49,899 nt of DNA from Bacteroidales bacterium. GTDB taxonomy: Bacteria; Bacteroidota; Bacteroidia; Bacteroidales; Prolixibacteraceae. Position 1 is the first letter of the stretch, and the number at the start of each line of letters is the position of its first letter. The notes under the pieces are model-generated. The model saw nothing but the letters and a program-made list of their open reading frames with translations, searched no databases and was not told the DNA's origin. The stretch covers positions 1 through 49,899 of the forward strand of contig JAATGF010000077.1 of NCBI GenBank assembly GCA_015654795.1. The letters run 5' to 3'. Position numbers and translations under genes: made by a program. Shown here piece by piece: positions 39,515 to 48,531 of the stretch.

Positions 39515-40828
39515 ATGGACTATATTAAGAAAAAGCTTCTTGAAAAGGGTGAAAAAGAGCGGGCTGTCGTAAAACGGTTAATTGGAGAATACGGAGAAGT
39601 CGTTGTTGAATCTGTCAATATTGATCAGATCCTTACAGGGATGAAGGGAATGACAAGTTTGCTGACTGTTACGTCGAAACTTGATCCTGAAAACGGGATC
39701 AGGTATCGCGGGCATTCAATTCCTGATCTGCAGCAAAAACTTCCAAAAATTAATCCGGATGGAGAACCTTTACCGGAAGGGCTTTTTTATCTGATGCTGT
39801 TGGATGAAATGCCTACTCGTGAAGATGCTGATTATTTGAGCAAAGACTGGTATAACCGAAGCCATGTGCCATACCACGTCATTAAGGTGATTGAAGCAAT
39901 GCCTGTAACAAGCAAGCCAATGACGCAGTTTAGCACTGGAATAATTTCGATGGCAACTGATTCGATATTTCAAAAAGCACATAGGGCAGGGTTAAATAAA
40001 AATGACTACTGGGATACAACCTATGAGGATGTAATGAATCTTATTGCCCGTCTTCCGGTGATCGCGGCTTACATTTATCGTCGTAGTTTCAAGGATGGCA
40101 GTTTTATTGAACCAGATCGCAATCTTGATTGGGCAGCCAACTTCGCGCACATGATGGGGTATGACAATGAAGAGATTTATCGTTTGTTCCGGATGTACAT
40201 GTGTATTCATGCGGATCATGAAGGAGGAAATGTTTCTGCCCATGCCACTCACCTTGTTGGGTCGGCGTTGAGCAATCCTTATTATTCATATGCTGCTGGT
40301 ATGCTTGGCTTGGCTGGACCTTTACATGGCTATGCCAATCAGGAAGTGATGTATTGGATTTCAGAAATGCTAAAGGAAATAGGTGAAAACAATGATGAGA
40401 AAATTATAAGGGAGAAGATTGAAGCTTATGTACGTAAGACGATTTCTGAAGGCAAAGTGATACCTGGGTATGGTCATGCTGTGTTGCGCGTAACTGATCC
40501 CCGGTTTACAGCGCAGCAGATATTTGCTGAAAAATACGTTAAGGATGATCACTTAATTAATATCGTGAACATACTGTACGACATTGTGCCTCCGATTCTA
40601 AAATCGCTGGGTAAGGTTAAAAATCCATGGCCAAATGTGGATGCATTTTCGGGCGCACTTTTACATCATTACGGAATCAGCGAATATTTCTTTTATACTG
40701 TTATGTTTGGGGTTAGCCGTTCATTGGGCGTTTTGGCTCAGTTAATCTGGGACAGGATGTATAACCTGCCCCTCGAAAGACCTTCATCCGAAACACTCGA
40801 ATGGTTTCAGGGGAAAGCCGGAATTTGA
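39515..40828 (+). CDS. gltA: Citrate synthase, eukaryotic-like type I
   Basis: The ATG at 39515 (MDYIKKKLLEKGEK) was chosen because an upstream TTG lies ahead of the promoter box; this gives 437 residues. HADHEGGNVSAHATHLVGSA, GPLHGYANQE with the catalytic His, PGYGHAVLRVTDPR with the second His, and VDAFSGALLHHYG with the catalytic Asp are all present. The sequence is closer to mitochondrial citrate synthase than to hexameric E. coli GltA. It condenses acetyl-CoA and oxaloacetate to citrate. The gene is monocistronic, between two good terminators. Confidence 0.93.
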   Translation: MDYIKKKLLEKGEKERAVVKRLIGEYGEVVVESVNIDQILTGMKGMTSLLTVTSKLDPENGIRYRGHSIPDLQQKLPKINPDGEPLPEGLFYLMLLDEMPTREDADYLSKDWYNRSHVPYHVIKVIEAMPVTSKPMTQFSTGIISMATDSIFQKAHRAGLNKNDYWDTTYEDVMNLIARLPVIAAYIYRRSFKDGSFIEPDRNLDWAANFAHMMGYDNEEIYRLFRMYMCIHADHEGGNVSAHATHLVGSALSNPYYSYAAGMLGLAGPLHGYANQEVMYWISEMLKEIGENNDEKIIREKIEAYVRKTISEGKVIPGYGHAVLRVTDPRFTAQQIFAEKYVKDDHLINIVNILYDIVPPILKSLGKVKNPWPNVDAFSGALLHHYGISEYFFYTVMFGVSRSLGVLAQLIWDRMYNLPLERPSSETLEWFQGKAGI

Positions 40829-40849
40829 TATAAGTTTTTATTCTATTTT

Positions 40850-40878
40850 AATAGGGGACCTTAAAATCCCCTATTTTT
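40850..40878 (+). terminator. Terminator of citrate synthase
   Basis: AATAGGGGA pairs with TCCCCTATT across an eight-nt loop and is followed by TTT, 21 bp after the stop codon. Confidence 0.9.
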
Positions 40879-40985
40879 ATGTTCAGATTAAATGCTATGG
40901 CCGACTCTGGGGATATGTGAATTTATTGAACTGTTTGAAAGTAATGAGAAACTGATCCGGATTTCTATTCCCTTAGTCCTGTGTT

Positions 40986-41135
40986 AAGTCTCAGAAATGA
41001 AATAAAGTCGTATTTGCAAATAGCTTAATCGCATTTTTAAATGCATGCCCTTTCGCTATATTAATTATGTACTTTCTGTATTCTGTTCCCGTATGGAATC
41101 AACATGGAGTTAATATGGAACTAACACGGAGAAAG
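40986..41135 (-). repeat. Core-plus-array element E1
   Basis: On the minus strand four 11-nt units (41092-41135; plus-strand readings TATGGAATCAA, CATGGAGTTAA, TATGGAACTAA, CACGGAGAAAG) are followed after ~30 nt by a core of ~75 nt (40986-41062). That core is nearly identical to 49650-49728 (ATATAGCGAAAGGGC, GCGATTAAGCTATTTGCAAA, TTATTTCATTTCTG). The relative orientation of array and core is the same as at 43241-43350 and 49579-49728. Confidence 0.85.
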
Positions 41136-41285
41136 CATTTTCCTGTATTATTGTTAACTTGTGCACGACTATCAATATACGGCATTAAATTATTCACATT
41201 TACTTAGCAATCACCGGGATAGTTAACCGGATATCAAAGAGGTGCCGAAGCAGTAAGTCGATAAAATTAATTATAACCTAATTGG

Positions 41286-41315
41286 TTGAATAAATTCAAA
41301 ATTTTCTTACTTTTA
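41286..41315 (+). promoter_or_regulatory. Probable rubrerythrin promoter
   Basis: TTG (41286-41288), 19 bp, TACTTTTA (41308-41315), seven of eight matching the Bacteroidota -7 consensus. The start codon is ~70 nt downstream. Confidence 0.5.
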
Positions 41316-41387
41316 TTCTCTGGCTTTAGAGTTAGTGTAATTTGTTCTGAAAATATGACATTGATTTCAATCATAAATAGTTAAACG

Positions 41388-41963
41388 ATGAATAGTATCA
41401 AAGGATCCAAGACTGAGCAGAATTTGCTCAAAGCATTTGCAGGTGAATCGCAGGCGCGTATGCGGTACGATTATTTTGCTAAACAGGCAAAAAAAGAGGG
41501 ACTTGAACAGATTTCTGCCATCTTTGAAGAGACTGCATTGAATGAGCGTGAACACGCAAAACGGTTTTTCAAATTTCTGGAGGGTGGCCCTGTTGAGATA
41601 ACGGCAACATATCCTGCCGGGAAAATTGGAACTACACTCGAAAACCTTAAAGAGGCGGCCGATGGTGAAAATGAAGAGTGGTCAGATTTATATCCCGAGT
41701 TTGCAAGAATAGCCGATGAGGAAGGATTCAAGGAAGTCGCCGTAGCCTTTAAACTGATTACAAAAGTTGAAAAGGCTCATGAGGATCGTTACCGTACATT
41801 ACATGAAAATCTCGAATCAGGCAAAGTATTCAAACGTGGTGATAAAGTAATATGGAAATGTCGCAATTGCGGTTATCTCCATGAAGCTGCGAGTGCTCCC
41901 CTGACTTGCCCTGCCTGTTTACATCCGCAATCATATTTTGAGATTAAAGAATCGAACTATTAA
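41388..41963 (+). CDS. rbr: Rubrerythrin
   Basis: The 191-residue protein has an N-terminal ferritin-like diiron domain (GESQARMRYDYFA, ETALNEREHAKRF, and a second EExxH-like KVEKAHEDRY) and a C-terminal rubredoxin domain with two Cys pairs, CRNC (~157) and CPAC (~173). Rubrerythrins reduce hydrogen peroxide to water in the cytosol of anaerobes. The gene stands alone between its own promoter and terminator, which fits independent control by oxidative stress. Confidence 0.95.
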   Translation: MNSIKGSKTEQNLLKAFAGESQARMRYDYFAKQAKKEGLEQISAIFEETALNEREHAKRFFKFLEGGPVEITATYPAGKIGTTLENLKEAADGENEEWSDLYPEFARIADEEGFKEVAVAFKLITKVEKAHEDRYRTLHENLESGKVFKRGDKVIWKCRNCGYLHEAASAPLTCPACLHPQSYFEIKESNY

Positions 41964-42051
41964 ACTCACTTTTCTGAGTTTAGAGGTTTCGCCCTGTGTA
42001 ATCAGTTGGTTAATAGTATTATACTAATGGTTGCACAGGGCGTTTGTTTTT
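41961..42051 (+). terminator. Rubrerythrin terminator with nested hairpins
   Basis: A first hairpin (TAAACTCA/TGAGTTTA, 41961-41982) includes the stop codon. A second stem, CGCCCTGTG (41990-41998) with CACAGGGCG (42034-42042), encloses a further small stem TAGTAT/ATACTA and ends in TTTGTTTTT. The long loop makes it a branched terminator. Confidence 0.75.
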
Positions 42052-42078
42052 CACAGAATAATTCTTCTAATAGATTGA

Positions 42079-43098
<1,020 letters not shown>

Positions 43099-43240
43099 GA
43101 TATAAGTGCTGAAGCAGTTCTTTAGCTCAACGCTGTTTTTTCCTCGGGTATTATTGTATTTATGATTTTCACTAAGAAAATGTAGGATAGAAGGAATGCA
43201 AATCAATAAATGATGCATTTTTTATAAGATAACAGTAGCG

Positions 43241-43350
43241 ATTCCTTCGGATTTTCTCCCTACCAACCTTATGCCATCCTTATGTCACGGTTGGGACATA
43301 CCTGATCAGGCATTATGCGAATACAACATTATTTCACTCCCGTGACTTAT
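43241..43350 (+). repeat. Core-plus-array element E2
   Basis: Four 11-nt units read on the plus strand as ATTCCTTCGGA, TTTTCTCCCTA, CCAACCTTATG and CCATCCTTATG (43241-43284). They are followed by a shortened core (43316-43350, TGCGAATACAACATTATTTC then CGTGACTTAT). Orientation matches elements E1 and E4. Confidence 0.75.
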
Positions 43351-43390
43351 TAGAAGTACTTTAGGCACTCCTAACTTTAGGCACTCCACA

Positions 43391-43483
43391 CTTTTCTTAT
43401 GTCTTGCCTGATCGCGGAATTAGTTTGGGAAGCTTTCAATTCAGTTTTTGCAAATACAACATTATATCATTTCCGGTACTTAT
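43391..43483 (+). repeat. Core element E3 with degenerate array
   Basis: The core TGCAAATACAACATTATATC ... GGTACTTAT (43449-43483) matches E2 and E4. Upstream only one clear 11-nt unit remains (CTTTTCTTATG, 43391-43401), followed by diverged sequence. Confidence 0.65.
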
Positions 43484-43607
43484 ACTTCTACGTCCAAATT
43501 TGTCCGGGTATTATAAGTACTCAGGTAAAATGAATTCCCATCTATTTATCAAATTTGTGATTCATTTGTTCGAAAATTCATAAAGAATTGTAGATCAATT
43601 AGAAGCA

Positions 43608-43637
43608 TTGTTTATTAATTTGAATATTCTATCTTTG
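43608..43637 (+). promoter_or_regulatory. Promoter of the FadL-like gene
   Basis: TTG (43608-43610), 19 bp, TATCTTTG (43630-43637) is a perfect Bacteroidota promoter, 23 nt before the start codon. Confidence 0.75.
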
Positions 43638-43660
43638 CCGCGCTAAATAAAAATTAATAA

Positions 43661-45271
43661 ATGAAGAAGCTTATTGTATTTACAGGAATACTGTTTTGTT
43701 ATTGTCAGGTTTTTGCGGGTGGAATACTTACCAATGGCAACCAAAGTGCACAATACATCAGAATGTTGTCGCGTAATGCATCCACATCGGTCGATGCGGT
43801 TTATTTTAATCCTGCAGGTTTAATGATGATGGATAATGGGTTCTATTTATCCATTCAAAGTCAGAGTTTATTTCAAACGAAGACTGTTGAAAGCGGTTTT
43901 CCATTGCTTAATACTCCAAAATATGAAGGATCGTTAACTGCTCCTGTTTTTCCTACTGCATTTGCAATTTATAAAAAGGATCGTTTTGCCCTTTCATTGG
44001 GATTTGGTCCTAATAGCGGCGGTGCAAGTGCCGAGTTCGACAAAGGATTGCCCTCATTCGAGAAAAACATCTCAACCCTTGTTCCCAGCCTGGCAGGTCT
44101 GAGTAAATTGGGGAAGAATGTGTCTGGTTATAAAGTGGATATCTATTTTAAAGGTGAATCGGCTTATTGGGGAATTCAGGGAGGTGCTTCCTTCAAAGTA
44201 AACGATATCTTTTCTGTCTATGGTGGAATGCGTTACCTTCCATCGACAACCAAATACAATGGTTATCTAAAAAATATTGAATTAAATGTGAACGGCGAAT
44301 TCAAAAATGCTGCGACATTCCTTCAGGGTGAAGTCGCACCGATATTAACGGGAGCCGCTAACCAGGCCTCCGGCGCAGCATCAAGTGTGGCGCCGCTAAT
44401 TTCAAATGGAGCAGGTTCTTTTACACTTGCCCAGGTTCAGGGAGCAGGTTATATCAGCGCAGCTTCAAGAACTCAACTCGAACAGGGATTGCTTGGGCTT
44501 GGAGTCACTCAGGCACAGATTAATCAAATGAGCATTTCGCAGGTTCAGTCTGCTTTTACTGCCGGAGCTACCTCTCTGAATGGTCAGGCTGCTACTATGG
44601 TCGGAACAGCTGCTGCACTTCAGGATAAATTAGTTGACGTTGAACAAACCGGTACGGGATACACGCCTATTCTTGGTGTTAATATTTCGCCGGTAAAGGA
44701 CTTAAATATTGGCATAAAATATGAGTTCAAGACTAAATTAACAATGACGAACAAAACTACTGTAGATGGAACTGGTTTATTCTCCGACAAAAAGGAGACC
44801 GGAAGTGATCTCCCTTCTCTCTTTTCAATTGGAGCCGACTATAAATTAACAAAAAGGTTCGATCTGTCTTTGTCTTACAATTCATACCACGATAAAGGAG
44901 TTAACTGGGGAACTAATATTTATGGTGAACCCCGTACAACAGGATACAATACATGGGAACTGGCAATCGGAGGTCAGTATCAGTGGACTAAAAAATTTGC
45001 AGTAAGTATGGGTTACCTGCATACCGAGATGGGGGTAACGAAACAATATCAAAGCGATTTCAGCTACATTAACCCTGGCGATACATTTGGCGGAGGATTC
45101 GAGTGGAAACCAACTTCACGGTTTACTGTAGATGCCGGAGTACTTTACACCGTATACGAAGATGCCCAGAAACCATTTACAGATCCAACCTTTGGTTCGT
45201 ATTCCGAAACCTATTCGAAACACAATCTTGGTTTTGCATTAGGTTTGACTTATCATTTTGGTGGAATTTAA
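43661..45271 (+). CDS. FadL/TodX-family outer-membrane transport protein
   Basis: The 536-residue protein has a signal peptide cut near VFAG. The N-terminal plug-like region (GGILTNGNQSAQYIRMLSRNAS, VYFNPAGLMMM) is typical of the OmpP1/FadL/TodX family. Many amphipathic strands follow, ending in an aromatic ALGLTYHFGGI. Such proteins let long-chain fatty acids or other hydrophobic compounds cross the outer membrane. Residues ~225-325 form an Ala/Gln/Ser/Gly-rich insertion with little strand character. It is a single gene with its own promoter; the substrate is not known. Confidence 0.85.
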   Translation: MKKLIVFTGILFCYCQVFAGGILTNGNQSAQYIRMLSRNASTSVDAVYFNPAGLMMMDNGFYLSIQSQSLFQTKTVESGFPLLNTPKYEGSLTAPVFPTAFAIYKKDRFALSLGFGPNSGGASAEFDKGLPSFEKNISTLVPSLAGLSKLGKNVSGYKVDIYFKGESAYWGIQGGASFKVNDIFSVYGGMRYLPSTTKYNGYLKNIELNVNGEFKNAATFLQGEVAPILTGAANQASGAASSVAPLISNGAGSFTLAQVQGAGYISAASRTQLEQGLLGLGVTQAQINQMSISQVQSAFTAGATSLNGQAATMVGTAAALQDKLVDVEQTGTGYTPILGVNISPVKDLNIGIKYEFKTKLTMTNKTTVDGTGLFSDKKETGSDLPSLFSIGADYKLTKRFDLSLSYNSYHDKGVNWGTNIYGEPRTTGYNTWELAIGGQYQWTKKFAVSMGYLHTEMGVTKQYQSDFSYINPGDTFGGGFEWKPTSRFTVDAGVLYTVYEDAQKPFTDPTFGSYSETYSKHNLGFALGLTYHFGGI

Positions 45272-45365
45272 TTGATAGAAATCGGGATATTTCTTGATTT
45301 TACCGATTAAGATATTGATTTTTAAAAAAGGAGACATTCTATTACCGGAAGTCGTTTGAAGAAAC

Positions 45366-45428
45366 TGTAGAGACGTTGTATGCAACGTCTCTACACACGT
45401 GAAATGTTTCCACGCACATGAAACATTT
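45366..45428. repeat. REP-like palindrome pair
   Basis: TGTAGAGACGTTG pairs perfectly with CAACGTCTCTACA around a TATG loop (45366-45395). A second stem AAATGTTTC/GAAACATTT (45402-45428) follows. GTAGAGACG...CGTCTCTAC palindromes recur in many Bacteroidota and cyanobacteria and are associated with REP-linked transposases (family knowledge). No transposase gene is in the window. Confidence 0.75.
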
Positions 45429-45504
45429 ATGTACGCATGCAATGTCTCTGCCTATTGTGATTTTGAATGTTTTGACGACATTGGCTGAAGCTCCGATTCT
45501 CTTC

Positions 45505-45657
45505 ATTTGTAACGAGGGTTTTGTAGTTTTGGAGTGCCGTAAGCACGGCCCATCAATACATTACATGCGCCGAACCTACGGTTACCGCGATTCAACGATT
45601 CTTTCATAACCTGCTGCCGATATAGGTTTGGGATGAGAAATGGCACATCGAAAAGCA
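45505..45657. repeat. MITE-like fragment
   Basis: This stretch begins with CATTTGTAACGAGGG, related to the ends of the 45824-46040 element. It contains GCCGT-AAGC-ACGGC and ATAGGTTTGGGATG, words that occur in dispersed repeats of Bacteroidota as far as I recall. Boundaries are uncertain. Confidence 0.4.
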
Positions 45658-45669
45658 AGATCACGGAAT

Positions 45670-45713
45670 AGCGAATCAGGTACGAAGGAAATACGAAGCA
45701 AATACGAATGAGG
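45670..45713 (+). repeat. 11-nt tandem array, four units
   Basis: The units are AGCGAATCAGG, TACGAAGGAAA, TACGAAGCAAA and TACGAATGAGG. They share TACGAANNANN with the arrays at 13615 and, in reverse, at 49579. No conserved core follows on either side. Confidence 0.8.
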
Positions 45714-45823
45714 TGATGTTCGCTTAATTTATAACTCAAAATTAGGGTTTTAAAAAAAATAACGATCAAAAGTGAACGACGTGCCCTGAGATGCCGCGAA
45801 ACGACAGAAAGCGAATTGCGATG

Positions 45824-46040
45824 CCCCTCGTTTGTAACCTACTCTTTATACATATCTTAATAATCCCGTTAGATACTATGATAGAAAACCAGTTCCTGAT
45901 TGGAGGTTCCGTCCCGTACGGGACGGTATAATGGTTTGTAATTCCTTTTTCTACCTCCCGCATATGTGGGATGCCTGACGGCACACATCTTCGATTCAGA
46001 ATCACTATTTGTGTATAAAGAGTAGGTTGCAAGCGAGGGG
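45824..46040. repeat. 217-bp inverted-repeat element (MITE-like)
   Basis: The ends are 29-nt inverted repeats (45824-45852 and 46012-46040) with two mismatches, starting CCCCTCGTTTGTAACC and CCCCTCGCTTGCAACC. Inside is a perfect 18-bp palindrome (45909-45926, CCGTCCCGTACGGGACGG) and CCCGCATATGTGGG (45957-45970). It has no coding capacity. A relative of the ends is at 49756-49899. Confidence 0.85.
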
Positions 46041-46141
46041 TAGCCCGGATTCAATTGGAACTGTTCTCTTTATTTTCTGAAATTTTAGCTTCAAATTTAT
46101 ATCGAACCCAGGTTAATACTTTAATCTGAGGAAATTAAGAT

Positions 46142-46190
46142 AAAAAAAGAGAAGACTTCTCATATTAGCTTTTGAGACGTCCTCTCTTTA
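46142..46190 (-). terminator. Terminator of the 46212-46790 gene
   Basis: On the minus strand AAAGAGAGGACGTCTCA pairs imperfectly with TGAGAAGTCTTCTCTTT and is followed by TTTTAT, 22 bp after the stop codon. Confidence 0.85.
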
Positions 46191-46211
46191 GAAGGATGAA
46201 GGTGTAAAAAT

Positions 46212-46790
46212 CTACAGTTGTTTAAAAAAAAACATTTCTCCGGCGGTATTAACCCTTACCATAATCTTGCTGTTCTCCTTTGTCAGTTCCACAAAATAAT
46301 TGTCTTCGTCATCAAACTGGAGGCCATAAAGCATCATATCGGTATCACTAAATTCATTATCGTCGAAAAAGATAACCGGGCCAACAGAATAATCTTTGTA
46401 CCTGGTTTTTATTGTCTTCTGACCTTTACCCGGCACGTCGGCGAAGGTTTTGGGTGATGTTGTTCCAACTAATTTTCCATAAAAATCATAAAAAGCAGTT
46501 ATTTCATGTCCATCTTTAGCGAAGGTTGCTTCGTCGAAATACGCAGAACTTCTCCATTTCACGTTCGGCACATCACCAAAGTCTGTATAAAGACTGTTCT
46601 TTGAGATTACATTTACTTCGCTGCTCTCAAGTTTCCGAAGTACCTTTTTTTCTGTTTTTAATTCTTTCTTTTCCGTCTTCAATTCTTTTTTGGTTTCTTT
46701 GATCGCTGCTTTTTCCTTTTCCTGTGCCTGAATTTGTATTACAGTTATAGCTAACAGGAATGTCATTGACAAAATTGCTAACTTTTTCAT
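46212..46790 (-). CDS. Secreted Lys/Glu-rich protein of unknown function
   Basis: The 192-residue protein has a signal peptide (MKKLAILSMTFLLAITVIQIQAQ). A charged Lys/Glu helix follows (~24-52, with ELKTEKKELKTEKK), then a compact region (~58-192) with DFGDVPNVKWRSSAYFDEATF and ITAFYDFYGKLVGTT. The latter pattern recalls small periplasmic PepSY/BLIP-like sensor or adaptor proteins of Bacteroidota, but I would not assign a function. Its promoter region carries three 11-bp direct repeats just upstream of a TAATTTTG box, suggesting control by a response regulator. A good terminator follows the gene, so it is monocistronic. Confidence 0.8.
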   Translation of the reverse strand: MKKLAILSMTFLLAITVIQIQAQEKEKAAIKETKKELKTEKKELKTEKKVLRKLESSEVNVISKNSLYTDFGDVPNVKWRSSAYFDEATFAKDGHEITAFYDFYGKLVGTTSPKTFADVPGKGQKTIKTRYKDYSVGPVIFFDDNEFSDTDMMLYGLQFDDEDNYFVELTKENSKIMVRVNTAGEMFFFKQL

Positions 46791-46834
46791 AATGGTGAAT
46801 TTTTAAAAATTGTTTTTAAAATTAAATCTATCAC

Positions 46835-46873
46835 CAAAATTATGAAGACTTTATGAAGATTTCATGAAGAAAT
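46835..46873 (-). promoter_or_regulatory. Promoter with three 11-bp direct repeats
   Basis: On the minus strand a TAATTTTG -7 box (46835-46842) is preceded by three 11-bp direct repeats. Plus-strand readings are TATGAAGACTT, TATGAAGATTT and CATGAAGAAAT, so the bound strand reads TCTTCAT three times at an exact 11-bp spacing. The repeats fill the -35 region and no -33 TTG is present, as expected for an activator-dependent promoter. OmpR/PhoB-type response regulators typically bind such 11-bp direct repeats. Confidence 0.65.
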
Positions 46874-47004
46874 AAAACGGGGCAAACCTATTAACATTAA
46901 TTAATGAAAATTGATATTTCTAAATAAGTTAGAATTCTATTCCCAGAAGTTAGACAAATAAAAGAGGAGTTCTGTTCGTCAGGAAAACCCTGTCATCATA
47001 AATC

Positions 47005-47034
47005 ACAAAAAAGCCTCGTTTAGTTGACGAGGCT
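47005..47034 (-). terminator. Terminator of the PQQ-propeller gene
   Basis: On the minus strand GCCTCGT-CAACTAA-ACGAGGC is followed by six T, about 40 bp after the stop codon. Confidence 0.92.
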
Positions 47035-47073
47035 CTTGACTTATTTTTTAAAGGAAATAATCAGGGATATCAA

Positions 47074-48303
47074 TTATTTTACGACCATCATTGCTAACGA
47101 ATCTTTATCCTTGACAAATATCATATTACCTGCGATTACGGGATAGGAATAAGTTGGTGTATCGGCCACTTTAATCAGTGCGACTTCGGTATAAGCCTTC
47201 TCATTCGGTTTGAAAACTACCAGATTGGACGTTTGAGGCAGCGCAATGATCACGGAACCGGCATCGACAATCGACCCGAAGTCATTGTGTAGTTTGTCAT
47301 CTATCCAGGCAGTCTTGCCCGTGGCAGCGTTCATGCAGAATAACTTTCGTCCATCCGAAAGTCCATAAAGAAAGCCGTCTTTCAAAACAGGGGTATTCCA
47401 TTTTGTACCCAATTCCCCATTTTTCCAAAGCTCACTTGCAACAAATTCATTTCCTTGTTTTTGAATCTTAATGGCTTTTGTCCCTTGTCCCTGACCCGTT
47501 ATAATTACTATTTGTCCATCGATCAGTGGACTTGCAGAATTATAAAACCTGTTTTCGACGGGTACAGGGAATGACCATAGAAGCTTTCCATTCTCAGGAT
47601 CTATTCCCACGAGGTTTTTCGATGTTAAGTCAACGATTTGCTTTTTCCCGTTTACGGTCATCATCGCAAGTGAAGCATATGAGGGACCGTCGCTTGCGGA
47701 TTGCCATTTCTGTTTACCTGTTTTGAGGTCGAATGCTATAATCTGGCCCATTTCGTTTCCGCCCAGATGAACAATGCACATACCATTGCTGATGAGCGGA
47801 GACAAACCTGTGAAGAATGTAGGTAATTCCTTCGTGAAATCTTCATTTCGCCATACGAGTTTTCCTGTGGAGGCATCCAGGCAAGAGAGTACGCCGCCGA
47901 CACCCAGTGTAACTACTTTTTCATCCCCAACAGTTGGTGTACTCCGGGGACCAGAGTGCTGCGAACTCGCCGGTCCTGTGATTGCCAATGCGGGGTACTT
48001 ACTTTGCCATAATTCTTTTCCTGTGGCTTCATCCAGGCATATGATCACTTCATCATCTCCCTGTCGCGTAAATGAATAGAGTTTTCCGCCAGCCAATACG
48101 GGCGAGGCATCACCCAAACCAACGGTTACTTTCCATTGCGGCGCCAATTCAGCAGGCCACGATTTCGGAACATCGAAACCTGTAACTTTACCGTCGCGAT
48201 TGGCTCCACGCCATTGCGGCCAATCTTGAGCGAACAAATTTGAAGTCACTGCCAGAACCAGGAACCCAGCAACTGCAATAAACAATCGATTAGATTTTCC
48301 CAT
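47074..48303 (-). CDS. Secreted PQQ-like beta-propeller repeat protein
   Basis: The 409-residue protein has a signal peptide ending near NLFAQ and then DWPQWRGANRDGK, the start motif of a large family of periplasmic propellers. Repeated blades carry the AtGKxxW-type signature (LDEATGKELWQ, LDASTGKLVWR, FDLKTGKQKWQ, IDPENGKLLWS, MNAATGKTAWI). Such propellers resemble BamB and quinoprotein dehydrogenases, but no catalytic PQQ ligands can be assigned here, so a binding or scaffold role is equally possible. The gene is single, with a strong terminator. Confidence 0.85.
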   Translation of the reverse strand: MGKSNRLFIAVAGFLVLAVTSNLFAQDWPQWRGANRDGKVTGFDVPKSWPAELAPQWKVTVGLGDASPVLAGGKLYSFTRQGDDEVIICLDEATGKELWQSKYPALAITGPASSQHSGPRSTPTVGDEKVVTLGVGGVLSCLDASTGKLVWRNEDFTKELPTFFTGLSPLISNGMCIVHLGGNEMGQIIAFDLKTGKQKWQSASDGPSYASLAMMTVNGKKQIVDLTSKNLVGIDPENGKLLWSFPVPVENRFYNSASPLIDGQIVIITGQGQGTKAIKIQKQGNEFVASELWKNGELGTKWNTPVLKDGFLYGLSDGRKLFCMNAATGKTAWIDDKLHNDFGSIVDAGSVIIALPQTSNLVVFKPNEKAYTEVALIKVADTPTYSYPVIAGNMIFVKDKDSLAMMVVK

Positions 48304-48531
48304 GTCAATTACTTTTAATTTTGATTAAAATGATATTTTCCAGTGGCATAAATTTACAAATAATATAAATACCATAAACTCATTTTCGCAATCGTTTTCA
48401 ACTGCCGGTTGGAAAAATTTCTGTCCGGTTTTATTTGTAATTTTCCTTCACGCTTTGATTTCTTCCTTTACCGGAAATGATTTGGATACTGATAGTTTTG
48501 CTCAGGATTTGAAAAGAAGCAGAATTTGTAT

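Larger units (their letters stand above)
40829..41387. other. 559-bp spacer with terminator and core-array element
   Basis: It contains the citrate synthase terminator (40850-40878), a conserved core in minus orientation (40986-41062), a four-unit 11-nt array (41092-41135) and the rubrerythrin promoter (41286-41315). No ORF is credible. Confidence 0.7.
43099..43660. other. 562-bp spacer with two core-array elements
   Basis: It contains the 11-nt array with core E2 (43241-43350), a 2 x 16-bp direct repeat (43358-43389, ACTTTAGGCACTCC), a second core E3 (43391-43483) and the promoter of the FadL-like gene (43608-43637). No ORF is credible. Confidence 0.75.
45272..46211. other. 940-bp repeat-rich spacer
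   Basis: This spacer holds a REP-like hairpin (45366-45395), a second hairpin (45402-45428), a MITE-like piece with GCCGT/ACGGC (45505-45657), an 11-nt array (45670-45713), a 217-bp inverted-repeat element (45824-46040) and the terminator of the next minus-strand gene (46142-46190). Short ORFs within it follow the palindromes and are not credible genes. Confidence 0.8.

Noticed and set aside
41092-41135. Possible CRISPR-like array
   Set aside because: Units are contiguous 11-mers with no spacers; the same holds for the other arrays, and no cas gene is present.
45418-45609. 63-codon ORF in the repeat-rich spacer
   Set aside because: It is made largely of REP and MITE sequence.
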